Assembly: GCA_039105265.1 (NCBI GenBank)
Contig: JAPFFF010000030.1
Coordinates: 1,674,001-1,738,000, forward strand
Length of the DNA stretch: 64,000 nucleotides
Direction of reading: 5' to 3'
Origin: Tritrichomonas musculus
Taxonomy: Eukaryota > Parabasalia > Tritrichomonadida > Tritrichomonadidae
In this document: piece by piece, positions 9,432 to 19,642 of the stretch
Layout of the letters: each line of letters begins with the position of its first letter
Numbering within the stretch: the stretch's first letter is position 1
The notes under the pieces: generated by a model
What the model saw: the letters and a program-made list of their open reading frames with translations, nothing else
Database searches by the model: none
What the model was told of the DNA's origin: nothing
Position numbers and translations under genes: made by a program

Positions 9432-10539
9432 GGCGTCTGGAAAATGTATTCAAAAAGTTCCCGAACTTTTTGATACGATTTTGATCGTTTATGAGTTTTT
9501 CATAGCTTTGAATAATTGGCCTTTTAGCTTGTTTAAACGGCGCCATTTTTATTCTTGGCATCATGAATCAGATTGCGAGGTTCTTCTGCAGGGAGCTTCG
9601 TTTAATTTGATTCTTGAGTGCCTAGATTGTGAAGCTCTTCTGCAGGGAGCTTCACAACCTAGGCTTCGAGATGATCTTTTAATTTCCAAACATTCTTCGA
9701 TTTTTATGGCAATTTTGGATTCAAGAGCCATAATATGCTTGTTCCAGAACTATTGATCGCAAAACTACAACTTTATAATGCCTCGTTTCTGGAATTCTAA
9801 TTTTTTTATCTCATAATTTACGGATTTTACAAGTTAAATGCCCATGATAACAAACTTCTGAGCTTAAAATGCTTGTTAAACTCAGTGGTTTCTATCATGA
9901 ATGTTTGACTTTGAAAATAAGATTGAGATCAATCTAAATTGAAATAATAAAATACAAATCCCTTATCATATAGCTTTTAAAAATTATTCTTTTTCCCTAG
10001 ACTTTAAATTGATGGTCGTTTTAAGTTGAAAATGTCCGGTTCTAGCACATTTTCAAGCTTGAAATAGCATCATATTTTCTTTCAAAAAGATCAAATGTCA
10101 AAAAATTGTCATTAGCAATTTAAAGTATATCTTTTCTCAAATAATTGATATATTATATGCTATTTTTGTTTAATACTCATTTTTTAAAAATAACTTTTTT
10201 TTTTTTATTATTTTTTTTTTTTTATTTTTTTCACAAAAATTAAATTGTATTCAAATTATTTCTCTTAAATTTTCTATACAAATATAAATGATATTTATGT
10301 TTTATTGTTATTTAAAATAAATATAAATGGTATATATATTTATTATAACCTTTATAAGATATATATAATAAGTATAAAAATGAAAATATTAATATTTTAA
10401 AGGTATATAAATAGTTCATTAATTGTGAACTTTTGGACGTTAAAGAAAAAATTAAAATAAATATATCTTGTTTAAATTAATTTAGATATATAATTAAAAT
10501 ATAATATAATAGTATATAGATAACAAATATAAATATTAT
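9432..10539 (+). repeat. Left inverted arm of the 3.1-kb element
   Basis: Pairs base for base with 11473-12580. Near its outer end it carries a hairpin (9622-9662: GTGAAGCTC, 9-base loop, GAGCTTCAC) and two copies of TCTTCTGCAGGGAGCTTC. A 91-codon open frame (9481-9756) is mirrored in the other arm; I regard it as chance. Confidence 0.88.
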
Positions 10540-11472
10540 AATATTTAAAATAATATAAAAACTCGCATAAACATCTTTATTCGATTTTATTTCTTTATAT
10601 AACTTTTGCACTTTAATAAAACTTTTATTTCCCCAAAATAATTAAAATTTTCATTTTCATTGTTATTTTCAAAATCACTTAGACTTAAATATCATTCTTC
10701 ATTTGGCCATCTAATTGAAGAAATGCCTCTTTTATAGAAATAAAAACAATCTTTATTTCTATATAAATATAAGTTATTTATTAAAAAATCTATAAAGACA
10801 TGGGCACATTGAATCCTTTTTCTACGACTTAATCACTTTAAAAGAGAATATTTCATTCTCAATATGCCAATGTGTATTAAATTTTTGAGTCTAGGCCGAG
10901 GTTTAGGGCGCACAGCCTAACCTATACAATATAAGAAGTATTTGATTATTTTTAATGTTGTGGATGATATTTATTAAATGCTGCATAACTTTGATTGATT
11001 CAATCCATGAAATCTTAAAGTTGATATAGTTAGAAAGTAATGTTTGCTAAGTAAATACATCGTTTACCGAGACGAGTCCATTAAAAACTAAGGTATATAA
11101 CTGCGATTTGGGGATGTTAAATCAATTTATAGCTGCAGGGTGCTTATATAGCTATTCCACCTGTCTCTTTTCCTTATATCTATTATCACTCAATGATTTC
11201 ACATACTATAAACAATACCAGTCAAGTTCAAAACCATTTAATTCTTATGAAATGTAGCAGAAGATAAGTACAATTGTCTGAATTATATTGGTACAATAGT
11301 GTACTTTATTCTTTTCCAAATGGAAGGTTTGGGTTTCAAATAGGTCTTCAATTATTTTATTTTTCGCTTTTGATTGGTTTGTTAAATTGAAGATTAATTG
11401 ATTTTTAGATATAGATTAAATGAATAAATGATTAATTGAGAAAATAATGTGTTGAGATATTAATTAAATATA
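10540..11472. other. Unique centre of the 3.1-kb element, no gene seen
   Basis: 933 bases with no open frame above about 60 codons. A locally less AT-rich patch near 10885-10925 (GTCTAGGCCGAGG, then GGGCGCACAGCC) stands out but folds into no tRNA or known RNA that I can recognise. Confidence 0.5.
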
Positions 11473-12580
11473 ATAATATTTATATTTGTTATCTATATAC
11501 TATTATATTATATTTTAATTATATATCTAAATTAATTTAAACAAGATATATTTATTTTAATTTTTTCTTTAACGTCCAAAAGTTCACAATTAATGAACTA
11601 TTTATATACCTTTAAAATATTAATATTTTCATTTTTATACTTATTATATATATCTTATAAAGGTTATAATAAATATATATACCATTTATATTTATTTTAA
11701 ATAACAATAAAACATAAATATCATTTATATTTGTATAGAAAATTTAAGAGAAATAATTTGAATACAATTTAATTTTTGTGAAAAAAATAAAAAAAAAAAA
11801 ATAATAAAAAAAAAAAAGTTATTTTTAAAAAATGAGTATTAAACAAAAATAGCATATAATATATCAATTATTTGAGAAAAGATATACTTTAAATTGCTAA
11901 TGACAATTTTTTGACATTTGATCTTTTTGAAAGAAAATATGATGCTATTTCAAGCTTGAAAATGTGCTAGAACCGGACATTTTCAACTTAAAACGACCAT
12001 CAATTTAAAGTCTAGGGAAAAAGAATAATTTTTAAAAGCTATATGATAAGGGATTTGTATTTTATTATTTCAATTTAGATTGATCTCAATCTTATTTTCA
12101 AAGTCAAACATTCATGATAGAAACCACTGAGTTTAACAAGCATTTTAAGCTCAGAAGTTTGTTATCATGGGCATTTAACTTGTAAAATCCGTAAATTATG
12201 AGATAAAAAAATTAGAATTCCAGAAACGAGGCATTATAAAGTTGTAGTTTTGCGATCAATAGTTCTGGAACAAGCATATTATGGCTCTTGAATCCAAAAT
12301 TGCCATAAAAATCGAAGAATGTTTGGAAATTAAAAGATCATCTCGAAGCCTAGGTTGTGAAGCTCCCTGCAGAAGAGCTTCACAATCTAGGCACTCAAGA
12401 ATCAAATTAAACGAAGCTCCCTGCAGAAGAACCTCGCAACCTGATTCATGATGCCAAGAATAAAAATGGCGCCGTTTAAACAAGCTAAAAGGCCAATTAT
12501 TCAAAGCTATGAAAAACTCATAAACGATCAAAATCGTATCAAAAAGTTCGGGAACTTTTTGAATACATTTTCCAGACGCC
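11473..12580 (-). repeat. Right inverted arm of the 3.1-kb element
   Basis: Reverse complement of 9432-10539 with no length difference, including long A/T homopolymers, which argues for very recent origin or conversion between arms. Confidence 0.88.
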
Positions 12581-12588
12581 AAAACGCC
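12581..12588. repeat. Right 8-bp target-site duplication AAAACGCC
   Basis: Matches 9424-9431 exactly and defines the right border of the element. Confidence 0.85.
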
Positions 12589-12689
12589 TTTAGAAAAAGT
12601 GAAAATTTGAGTAGTTGGAAAAAATATTGAATGGGCGTTTATGAAAAGTTTTTTTTTTTTTCCAAAATTTTACCACTTTTTTTTTGGCA

Positions 12690-12697
12690 TCATTTTT
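12690..12697 (+). promoter_or_regulatory. Initiator (TCATTTTT) of the ankyrin gene
   Basis: TCATTTTTTA with +1 at 12692 lies 24 bases before the ATG at 12716. The transposon's right end is only about 100 bases upstream, so any promoter elements beyond -104 have been displaced by the insertion. Confidence 0.65.
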
Positions 12698-12715
12698 TAA
12701 TAGAAACATCGTGAT

Positions 12716-14836
12716 ATGGAAAAGCTACCTCAGTATTATTTCATGAACATGAAAGATGTTGAAGAAAAATTTGTCACATTTCTAAATGAACAAGAAGAAC
12801 TTGATGAACATCTTAGCATATTTAACGAACATTTACAAAATCAAGGTATTTCAGAAAATAAATATGAATTAAAGTTATTTTTATATCTTATTGTTGCTAT
12901 ATGCAACAATTCTTATCGTTCTAAGTCTTTTTTCACCAAAATAGAATTAATAATTAAAATTTTACAAGAAAAAATTCAAAATTATTTCACCAATTTTGAA
13001 ATTTTCCTCCTTTTCCAAGGAAACAAACGACTTCTTCTACTTCTTTTTAAATTAGGAATAATAACTCCAACATATGATATTTATTCCTTTATTCATAACA
13101 ATAAAAAATACATAGATAGAAAATATATTGAATACTTATTCTTAGAATTTGAGCCATTCATAGATGAAAAGACAAAAAAATTAATTCATGATCAAATTCC
13201 AGAATTACAAAACAAAACTTTAAATGATGAATTTAATAAAAAGAGAGAAAATGGCGAAAACGATGACTATCTTTGCCAACTTATTCAAAATGATTCAGTT
13301 GTTGATTTTATTACATATATGGAAAAAACAAATATTTCACCACAATTGACCATTAAACCATCAATATATGAAACCAATTCATTTTTATACAAAAAGCATA
13401 CAACTTTAATTGAATATTCAGCCTTTTATGGCTCAATTCAAATTTTTAAATATTTGCATCATAGAAAAGCTGAATTGAATGAATCAATTTGGCTATATGC
13501 AATTCATGGGAAAAATGCAGAAATAATCCAATTTCTTGAAGAGAATAAGATTAAAACAATCCAGGATTCTCTTCAATATCTTATTGTTGAATCAATCAAA
13601 TGCCATCATAATGAAATAGCTGATTATTTCAAAAGCAATTTCAATACAAGAGAGAAAATCTACTTTAATTATCTCAGGAGAAAAGCTCTTAAATATTACA
13701 ACTTTGCTTATTTGACTAATAACGATGTCAATGATTTAATTAGCTCCTGTAAAAACGATCAGAAATTAAATATTCCTTATTATTTATGTAAATATGATTA
13801 CTATTCAATTGTTGAATACCTTGTTAATTCCAAATCAGAAGAAATAATAGATATCAATAATCAATACAAAATATATAAGCCGCCTGATAAATGCACTGAT
13901 ATTATGCAATGCTTTGCCATTAAAAATGGCTATGCAAATGTGGAAACAGATGTTCCAGATTTAAGTAGTATTGAAAGATTTTATGATAGACTATATGAAA
14001 AGAGAAATCAATTCTTAGAATGCGAATATAAAGTTGAAATTTCAAATATTTTAAATATTGCAGCTCGAAAAGGAAATATTGACATAATTAAACTTTTAAT
14101 AAACTTGCCAAAAATTAATAAAAATAGCATCACCAAGAAAAGATATATGAAATTTACCTATATAATTACTGAAAATATAACAATATTACATGATGCAATT
14201 GAAAGTGGGTATGAACAAGTAATTCAACTTTTACTGCAGGAGAACAAATATGATGTTAATTGCATCTTTTATAAAACCAAAGAATATCCTGATTGTTACA
14301 CATCAGCAAATATGCACTACTTTAAAGAAACTCATATAACATTATTACATTCTGCTATAAAAAGAGGATATATTGAAATTATAAAATTGCTTTTATCAGA
14401 CCCAAACATTCAAATCAATTTGAAATCAATAACCACGATAGATAAATCAAGTGGATGTGTTCTCTATACTTCATCATCAAAAGAAATAGCTAAATCTTCA
14501 ATATATTTTGCCATTAATAATGAAAATACAAAATTAATTCAGCTCTTATTAGATCAACCACAAATTGATATCAATTCAGGAATTTGCGAGTCTAATAAAA
14601 ACAGGTACGATAAAAAAATCTTACAAGAAAAAACACCTCTGTACTTAGCTGTTGAAAAGCAAAATATTGAAATAGTAAAACTCTTATTAAAGAAACCAGA
14701 AATCAATATTGAATCAGAATACTATATAAATAACAATGATAGAAATAACATTCAAAAAAAGAAAGCTTTACAATTAGCATCTGAAATAGAAAACAATCAA
14801 ATATATCAATTACTCTCATCATTTAAAAAGACATAA
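12716..14836 (+). CDS. Ankyrin-repeat protein with trichomonad DUF3447-type N-terminus
   Basis: 706 residues. Residues 1-330 are a helical region typical of the DUF3447-containing ankyrin family expanded in trichomonads (start MEKLPQYYF; later YEKLFLFLYL-like helices and IEYSAFYGSIQIFKYL). Ankyrin repeats follow from about 440 to 700: LNIAARKGNIDIIKLLIN, LHDAIESGYEQVIQLLL, LHSAIKRGYIEIIKLLL, IYFAINNENTKLIQLLL, LYLAVEKQNIEIVKLLLKKP and ALQLASEIENNQIYQLL. Each repeat carries long, irregular loops. Ankyrin stacks bind other proteins; the partner is unknown. No membrane segment or signal. Intact, with the stop overlapping TAAA. It lies just downstream of the 3.1-kb transposon, which may have changed its upstream control. 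Confidence 0.85.
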   Translation: MEKLPQYYFMNMKDVEEKFVTFLNEQEELDEHLSIFNEHLQNQGISENKYELKLFLYLIVAICNNSYRSKSFFTKIELIIKILQEKIQNYFTNFEIFLLFQGNKRLLLLLFKLGIITPTYDIYSFIHNNKKYIDRKYIEYLFLEFEPFIDEKTKKLIHDQIPELQNKTLNDEFNKKRENGENDDYLCQLIQNDSVVDFITYMEKTNISPQLTIKPSIYETNSFLYKKHTTLIEYSAFYGSIQIFKYLHHRKAELNESIWLYAIHGKNAEIIQFLEENKIKTIQDSLQYLIVESIKCHHNEIADYFKSNFNTREKIYFNYLRRKALKYYNFAYLTNNDVNDLISSCKNDQKLNIPYYLCKYDYYSIVEYLVNSKSEEIIDINNQYKIYKPPDKCTDIMQCFAIKNGYANVETDVPDLSSIERFYDRLYEKRNQFLECEYKVEISNILNIAARKGNIDIIKLLINLPKINKNSITKKRYMKFTYIITENITILHDAIESGYEQVIQLLLQENKYDVNCIFYKTKEYPDCYTSANMHYFKETHITLLHSAIKRGYIEIIKLLLSDPNIQINLKSITTIDKSSGCVLYTSSSKEIAKSSIYFAINNENTKLIQLLLDQPQIDINSGICESNKNRYDKKILQEKTPLYLAVEKQNIEIVKLLLKKPEINIESEYYINNNDRNNIQKKKALQLASEIENNQIYQLLSSFKKT

Positions 14837-15105
14837 AAATTTGTGCCTTTTTGTATTGGGCAAAGTTTCAGAGCAACCGTTACACCATTTACAAAAAGTT
14901 TAAAAATAGTCAATAATTGGTTTGATTGTGAAAGTTTAAGTAAAAATATTATTCATAAAAATGTTTAAAGATTTCATTTTATTAATTTTTTTTACTAAAT
15001 TTGTAGACATTCGGAATCTGTAAATCTGCTGCTTCTTTGGATCCTCTTCATCTTTAAATCTTCAGCATCTGAATTACATAATAAGAAATTTATTATACAG
15101 AAAAA

Positions 15106-15579
15106 GTGACAAATAAAAATGACGATAAAATCATTCTGAATTTTGGTGATACAAAACTCGACTTTTGGACTCCTGATTCTCCTACTTTATATGACTTTAT
15201 GATTGAAATAGGAGACAATAAAATTTCATCATATTTCGGTTTCAGAGAATTTGAGATTAAAACGATGAAAAACGGTCAAAAACGGTTAGCATTAAATGGA
15301 AAACATTGTAAACGGTGGCGGTTCAGTTTGTATTTCTAAGTTGCCAAAACCATGGCTATAGTTTGATGATTCTATGGATTCTGTCTATTCAAAACTTCAT
15401 CGTACAGATGAAAAAGCACGTAAAGAATTGAGATATTTATTGGTCAATCAATTGACCAATTGTATAATGTGCCATTTATCGGTTTATGGACCCTTTTCAA
15501 TGAAGGAAGGGGACAGTTTGACAGTGTGAGATTGACAAATTTTTTCCAAGAAAAAGATAAATGTAATATAAAATAAATT
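15106..15579 (+). pseudogene. GH2 glycosidase pseudogene (beta-galactosidase/glucuronidase family)
   Basis: The first frame reads FWTPDSPTLYDFMIEI and KISSYFGFREFEIK then RLALNGKH, which is the immunoglobulin-like domain of family 2 glycosidases leading into the barrel. After a frameshift another frame carries VPFIGLWTLFNEGRGQFDSV, which matches the barrel strand with the NEG(W)GQF motif holding the acid/base glutamate. The first third of a GH2 protein, most of the barrel between the two pieces and all of the C-terminus are missing, and several stops occur. Family assignment rests on these two motif blocks. Probably a decayed copy of a gene of bacterial type. It ends about 30 bases before tRNA-Ile copy 3. 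Confidence 0.75.
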
Positions 15580-15609
15580 TATAATTAAAAATATTTCAAA
15601 GATACCAAA

Positions 15610-15682
15610 GGTCTCATAGCTCAGTCGGTAGAGCGTTGTGCTGATAACGCAAAGGTCTAGGGTTCGAGTCCCTGTGGGACCA
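15610..15682 (+). tRNA. tRNA-Ile (anticodon GAT), copy 3
   Basis: The same 73 bases as at 5099 and 7969, with discriminator A and a run of seven T after it. Unlike copies 1 and 2, the flanks here are different, so only the tRNA itself is shared. Confidence 0.95.
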
Positions 15683-15766
15683 TTTTTTTATTATTCCCAA
15701 TTTTTTTTTTTAAAATCAATAAAAGAGATATCTTCCTTGTGGAGGGAAATAAATCCTCGTGTTAAT

Positions 15767-15910
15767 ATGAAGTACATTCATATAATGCTGCTCGATAAAA
15801 CATATTTCACAGATAAAGGCATCGTTATTTGTTTAAGAGGAGAACATTTAGAAAAGGATCTTTCACCAATCAACGTTACTAATGAAGGTATTGAGATATT
15901 CTGCAATTAA
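15767..15910 (+). CDS. Short hypothetical frame, possibly a gene fragment
   Basis: 47 codons from ATG (MKYIHIMLLDKTYFTDKG, then IVICLRGEHLEKDLSP). The composition looks protein-like and IVICLRGE faintly recalls FICVEGE of the kinase-associated module, but I cannot place it in a family. No initiator is visible upstream. It could be a remnant rather than a gene. Confidence 0.25.
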   Translation: MKYIHIMLLDKTYFTDKGIVICLRGEHLEKDLSPINVTNEGIEIFCN

Positions 15911-16116
15911 GTTCATATCCAAATGCTGAATTCTCTTAGATTGACGACTTCACTTCTTCAGAAAAAAAAAAATTACAATTTTTTTTTTCCTTAAACCACC
16001 ATAAAAAGTGATATGATAGCTATATCTCATTAAATCCTAGATAAACTAAGCTTTTTAATTTTTCACTTCTTATCGTCCTCTCAAATTTGAATAAAGCTAA
16101 ATATTTTAGTTATTTA

Positions 16117-19100
16117 AAATGTCTATTTTGGAAAATTTTACTTGTTATTATTTTTTTTTGAATAAATAAATGGTCGCTTGAAATTTTCCAAATTTATAAA
16201 TAAAAAAATAGGTTTGATGCCAAACAAAAAGGTTATTCGAAGTCAGAAAGAATTCCCTGATACACATTGTTTCATTTATGAAAACAAACGATATCCTTTC
16301 AAAATAAACTTTTTTAATCTTTCGTCAAATTATTTTTTAAGGAATTCAGAAGAAATTGAATACAAAGAAGATATAGATCTTATTGAAGAATATATCGGGG
16401 AAAAGCTAAATATTCAAGAACAAACGATCGTTTCTTTTATCAAGTATTTTCAACATGAAGAAATCACAGTTGACAATGAAAATGCTCTTGGACTTCATTT
16501 TCTATCAAAGAAATACGAAATTGAAGAATTAACAGAATCTACTAGAGAATACATTCTAAGTAATTGTGAAGAATTAGCGATCCAAATTCTTTCAATTTGT
16601 GAATACGACAGTTCACTGCAAGACGATACATATGAAGATATTATTTGTCACAACCTGAGCCAATACATCAAAAAAGAAGAACTTTTAAGTCTTCCAGTTT
16701 TTAAACTACACCGAATAATGAGCAAGTATTCAAAGCTTGAGTCAGCTGAAGTGACATGTAAAGAAATGAACGACTTGATTTTGAATAAGATTGAAAAGGA
16801 TGGCCGAGAAGCATCAGTACTTCTTTCATTTGCACGTTTTGATTCAGAAAACATTGAAATCATTGAAACACTTTTTGAACAATATTCAAAGAAAGTTGAT
16901 CTTTCATTCATTGACGTTTCCATTTTATCGACTTTTATAGAAATGAAGAAGAGACAAGAGAAAGAAAAAGAAGAACTGTCAAGAGCAAATTTGCGATTGC
17001 AAAGAGAGAATGAAGAGAAAGATCGAATAATTTCTTCTCTTGAATCAAAACTTGAGTTTCAAGAAAGGACGTCAGAGATTGAAATGAGAAATAAAAATAA
17101 AGAAATCTCATCACTTGAAAATCAAATTTCGAGAAGCAAGAAAGAACAAGAAGATAAAATCATATCATTGAGAAGCGAAATTGAAGAAATTGAAAGAAAC
17201 AAAGACGAAGAAATTTCATCATTGAAAAATCAGATTCTTGTTTCGAGCAGAAGATATTTCAGAGCAGGAATGAGCAAGGAAGGCCCAGGAATTCTGAGTG
17301 AACTGAAAACCAAAGAGAAAACTCCATTCGACAGACTCTTCGTCGCATCTCAATCATCAAATGACATCTACACCCTCCTTCTTCCTCACACTGACGATGA
17401 CTTTGGCACAACCAATTTTGGAGATTCCTTCATTGAATTTGAACTTGAGGCGGCAGTCACGATCAGTGGCGTCAAAATATTTTCTTCTGGTGAAAGTTTT
17501 CCTAAGTCATTTGACATTTCAGTTGAAGGCGAAACAGTGAAATCAGTTGGAGAAGCGAGAGAACTGAATAGTGAACACAAAGACATGACAGTCAGCTTTG
17601 CACCAATTCGAGGCAGAAAAGTTCGCTTCACACAGACAGGACCGAACTGGGACAAAGGCAACCATTTTCTACGCATCAAGGGAATTGAACTTTTATCAAC
17701 AGACTCGAAGTATTCAAGAGGAATCTTTGCGACACTTGTTAGTGAGAGTGAAAACGAAATCCCGCACAAGTGTCCAGTCACCATTTCTGCTTCATGTTTT
17801 GACTTCAACAGTTTCCACTCACTCAATGCAGAACACAATATTAGCACTTATCCTAGAGAAAATTCGTGGTTTCAAGTTGAGCTGACACGAGGAACAGCTG
17901 TTCTTAACGGTTTCAGACTCAATAGGTGTAGAAAAGGCAAGCTGAGGAGCTACAAAGTGATTTGCACAGATGACTCGAGTAAGCCAGAATCGTCATGGAC
18001 GACGCTGATCGAAATTAACGAGGAGACAGAAAACGAGCATGAACAGCTTGACATCTATGAATTTGCACACCCAAGTCCGCCAACGAGAATTGTGAGACTC
18101 GTTCAAACAGGAAAAAACTGGAGTGATAACTTACGTTTAAAATTTTTCCATTTTGATCTATTTGGTGAGTATTTCTAACTTCACAATATAATTTAATTAA
18201 AATTTTTTTCCAAAAAACTTTGCATCTATGAGCTAAATTTGCTTATTATAACTCTTTAATTAGTTTCGACTTATTATTTTCATCTAAAAACATTCTTGAT
18301 CAAACCTCAAAATTGAAATAATAAATGAAATAAAACATTCATAAGCACCTAATACAGCATTGTTCTATGCAAGGGTGTAATATATAAATACTCTGGTATC
18401 ATACAGTCAACTTTTATTCTAAAATAAAATTTGCTCAATACAGAAATTTCTATGCATTTTGTAGCCAAATCAAATCAAAGACTTTGTCTACAGTAAAAAA
18501 GAAAAGAATGCAATGAAAAGAGTTATTTATTTTTATTTTTACTTTTATTCAATGATGAACTGAAAATAGAATAGATGATTGAAAAATTTGAAATTGAATA
18601 GAATTCAATTTAATTCTGAACATCACATCACTTTGATTTTCTGGATGTTCATGAATGAAGTCTTCAACCAATTTCACAATCGCTGGCTTGCTCGCATTTT
18701 TCACCATTTCGTAGATTGACTTCTTGTTCTTCCCAACGATGCTCAAGTCTGCTCCTGACTCAAGTGCAACTTTGATCGAACTCAGGACAACAGGCGTAGC
18801 ATCCATGATGATCAGGCTGTTCAGAATTGTAGCTCCGTTCGAAATTTGCTTAGTATTCGGATCAAAACCCGATTCAAATAATATTTTCAATATTTGGTCG
18901 AAGCTGTTACCTGCAATTATCGCTGAAAATGTCGGCGGACGTCCACGGAAATCAAAAACGTTCGCTTCTCCTCCGTTTTCAAGGATTGATTTAACAATGC
19001 TGACATTACCACTCGTAGCTGCCCAATGTATAGGATATTGGCCCAGTTTGCATCTCACTGTTGGATTGATGCAGTTATCAAGTAAGTACTTCACCATATT

Positions 19101-19284
19101 CTCGTCTTTCTGATTACATGCATAACTAAGCGCATTTTTACCTTCTGGCGTTTGATACGAAAGGTCGCCACCATGGTCAACAAGTATTTTAACAGCTTCC
19201 GGGAATCCAAAACTGATCGCTTTCATGATCGGCGAGAAATTCTTCTCGCCAAGTCGTTCTGAATTCGTATGCGAAAATAAGAGT
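16117..19284. repeat. Tandem duplication unit 1 (BTB/discoidin gene plus ankyrin gene 3' part)
   Basis: Direct repeat of about 3.2 kb. It begins near AAAATGTCTATTTT, spans the BTB/double-discoidin gene, the spacer and most of a minus-strand ankyrin gene, and recurs at 19776-22462 at an offset of about 3656 bases. Spacer and coding parts are nearly identical, so the event is recent. Confidence 0.85.
16217..18178 (+). CDS. BTB-BACK-coiled-coil protein with two discoidin domains, copy 1
   Basis: 653 residues from the ATG at 16217 (MPNKKVIRS). The frame is open 39 bases further upstream but only to a TTG. Domains: divergent BTB (about 10-100, HCFIYENKRYPF onwards), BACK-like helices (100-225), charged coiled coil (240-345), discoidin A (350-490, starting EKTPFDRLFVASQ) and discoidin B (500-653, ending FFHFDLFGEYF). 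Likely an intracellular scaffold; BTB-BACK proteins often recruit substrates to cullin-3, but that is inference. The paralogue at 19873 matches it perfectly for the first 290 or so residues and differs at roughly two dozen positions after that. No clear initiator is seen upstream. The start is supported by the remnant at 19636, which begins at the same place (MPKFDNDTHHFVYE). Confidence 0.87.
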   Translation: MPNKKVIRSQKEFPDTHCFIYENKRYPFKINFFNLSSNYFLRNSEEIEYKEDIDLIEEYIGEKLNIQEQTIVSFIKYFQHEEITVDNENALGLHFLSKKYEIEELTESTREYILSNCEELAIQILSICEYDSSLQDDTYEDIICHNLSQYIKKEELLSLPVFKLHRIMSKYSKLESAEVTCKEMNDLILNKIEKDGREASVLLSFARFDSENIEIIETLFEQYSKKVDLSFIDVSILSTFIEMKKRQEKEKEELSRANLRLQRENEEKDRIISSLESKLEFQERTSEIEMRNKNKEISSLENQISRSKKEQEDKIISLRSEIEEIERNKDEEISSLKNQILVSSRRYFRAGMSKEGPGILSELKTKEKTPFDRLFVASQSSNDIYTLLLPHTDDDFGTTNFGDSFIEFELEAAVTISGVKIFSSGESFPKSFDISVEGETVKSVGEARELNSEHKDMTVSFAPIRGRKVRFTQTGPNWDKGNHFLRIKGIELLSTDSKYSRGIFATLVSESENEIPHKCPVTISASCFDFNSFHSLNAEHNISTYPRENSWFQVELTRGTAVLNGFRLNRCRKGKLRSYKVICTDDSSKPESSWTTLIEINEETENEHEQLDIYEFAHPSPPTRIVRLVQTGKNWSDNLRLKFFHFDLFGEYF

Positions 19285-19642
19285 GACAGGCATCGATAAT
19301 CTTTGCAGCGAATAGCTTGGTGGATTGGCGAGTCCTTCGTTGAATATCTTGGAATGGTCGCTCCGTTCTCGAAAAGTAATTCAAGGATGTCAAACGATTT
19401 TGAAAGCGTTGCTAAAAAAATAGGCGTGAACTGAGAATTGAGAGGCGAAAAATTGAGTCCTTTGACGTTAATAATTTCTGGTGTACATAAAAATGACGCT
19501 ACCTCAATACCTCCACCAAGGCACGCGTAATGTAGAGGATAAAAATCATTTGAAGACTTGACATTAGGATCAAATCCAAAATTATAAACAAATAAAAATG
19601 TTTCAAGAGAATCATAATAAGCTGCTACATGTAAAATGCCTA
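18549..19642 (-). pseudogene. Ankyrin-repeat gene lacking its 5' end
   Basis: The minus-strand frame is open from 19642 down to 18549 (about 360 codons), but has no ATG before 19226. Ankyrin units run through the whole of it: GILHVAAYYDSLETFLFV, YPLHYACLGGGIEVASFL, TPIFLATLSKSFDILELL, SPIHQAIRCKDYRCLSLL, ALSYACNQKDENMVKYLL, YPIHWAATSGNVSIVKSI, then a degenerate C-terminus ending SILFSVHH. At 19642 the frame meets the opposite-strand BTB remnant, so the N-terminus was lost at a rearrangement breakpoint. It could still be translated from Met at 19226 (225 aa), but that would cut into the ankyrin stack. Confidence 0.7.

Larger units (their letters stand above)
9432..12580. mobile_element. Non-autonomous DNA transposon with 1108-bp terminal inverted repeats
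   Basis: The element is 3149 bp, starts GGCGTCTGGAAAATG and ends with its reverse complement. The arms stay in exact register for 1108 bases each (coordinates of paired bases sum to 22012 at both the outer and inner ends), with only isolated mismatches such as A9572 against G on the other arm. The 933-bp centre has no long frame. An 8-bp target duplication (AAAACGCC) fits hAT, P or Merlin-like superfamilies better than Mutator (9-11), Tc1/mariner (TA) or Polintons (6). No transposase is visible, so it would need one in trans. Near-identical arms suggest a recent insertion or arm gene conversion. It sits between a dead kinase and an ankyrin gene. Confidence 0.88.

Noticed and set aside
9481-9756. 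91-codon open frame in the left arm of the 3.1-kb element, mirrored as a 108-codon frame at 12256-12582
   Set aside because: It is part of a terminal inverted repeat, has a repeated hairpin inside it, no initiator, and no protein family resemblance. The mirrored copy follows from arm symmetry.
10885-10925. tRNA-like patch in the centre of the 3.1-kb element
   Set aside because: No acceptor stem, anticodon arm or T-arm could be drawn.
9432-12580. Possible Polinton/Maverick, since those also have long inverted ends in trichomonads
   Set aside because: Target duplication is 8 bp rather than 6, the size is only 3.1 kb, and no Polinton gene trace is present.
15638-15766. Frame beginning inside tRNA-Ile copy 3
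   Set aside because: It overlaps the tRNA and reads tRNA sequence as protein.
16178-16216. N-terminal extension of the BTB genes beginning at TTG
   Set aside because: The first ATG is at 16217 (19873 in copy 2), and the related fragment at 19636 starts at the equivalent residue. The same reasoning moved the starts at 28754 and 52005 to downstream ATGs.
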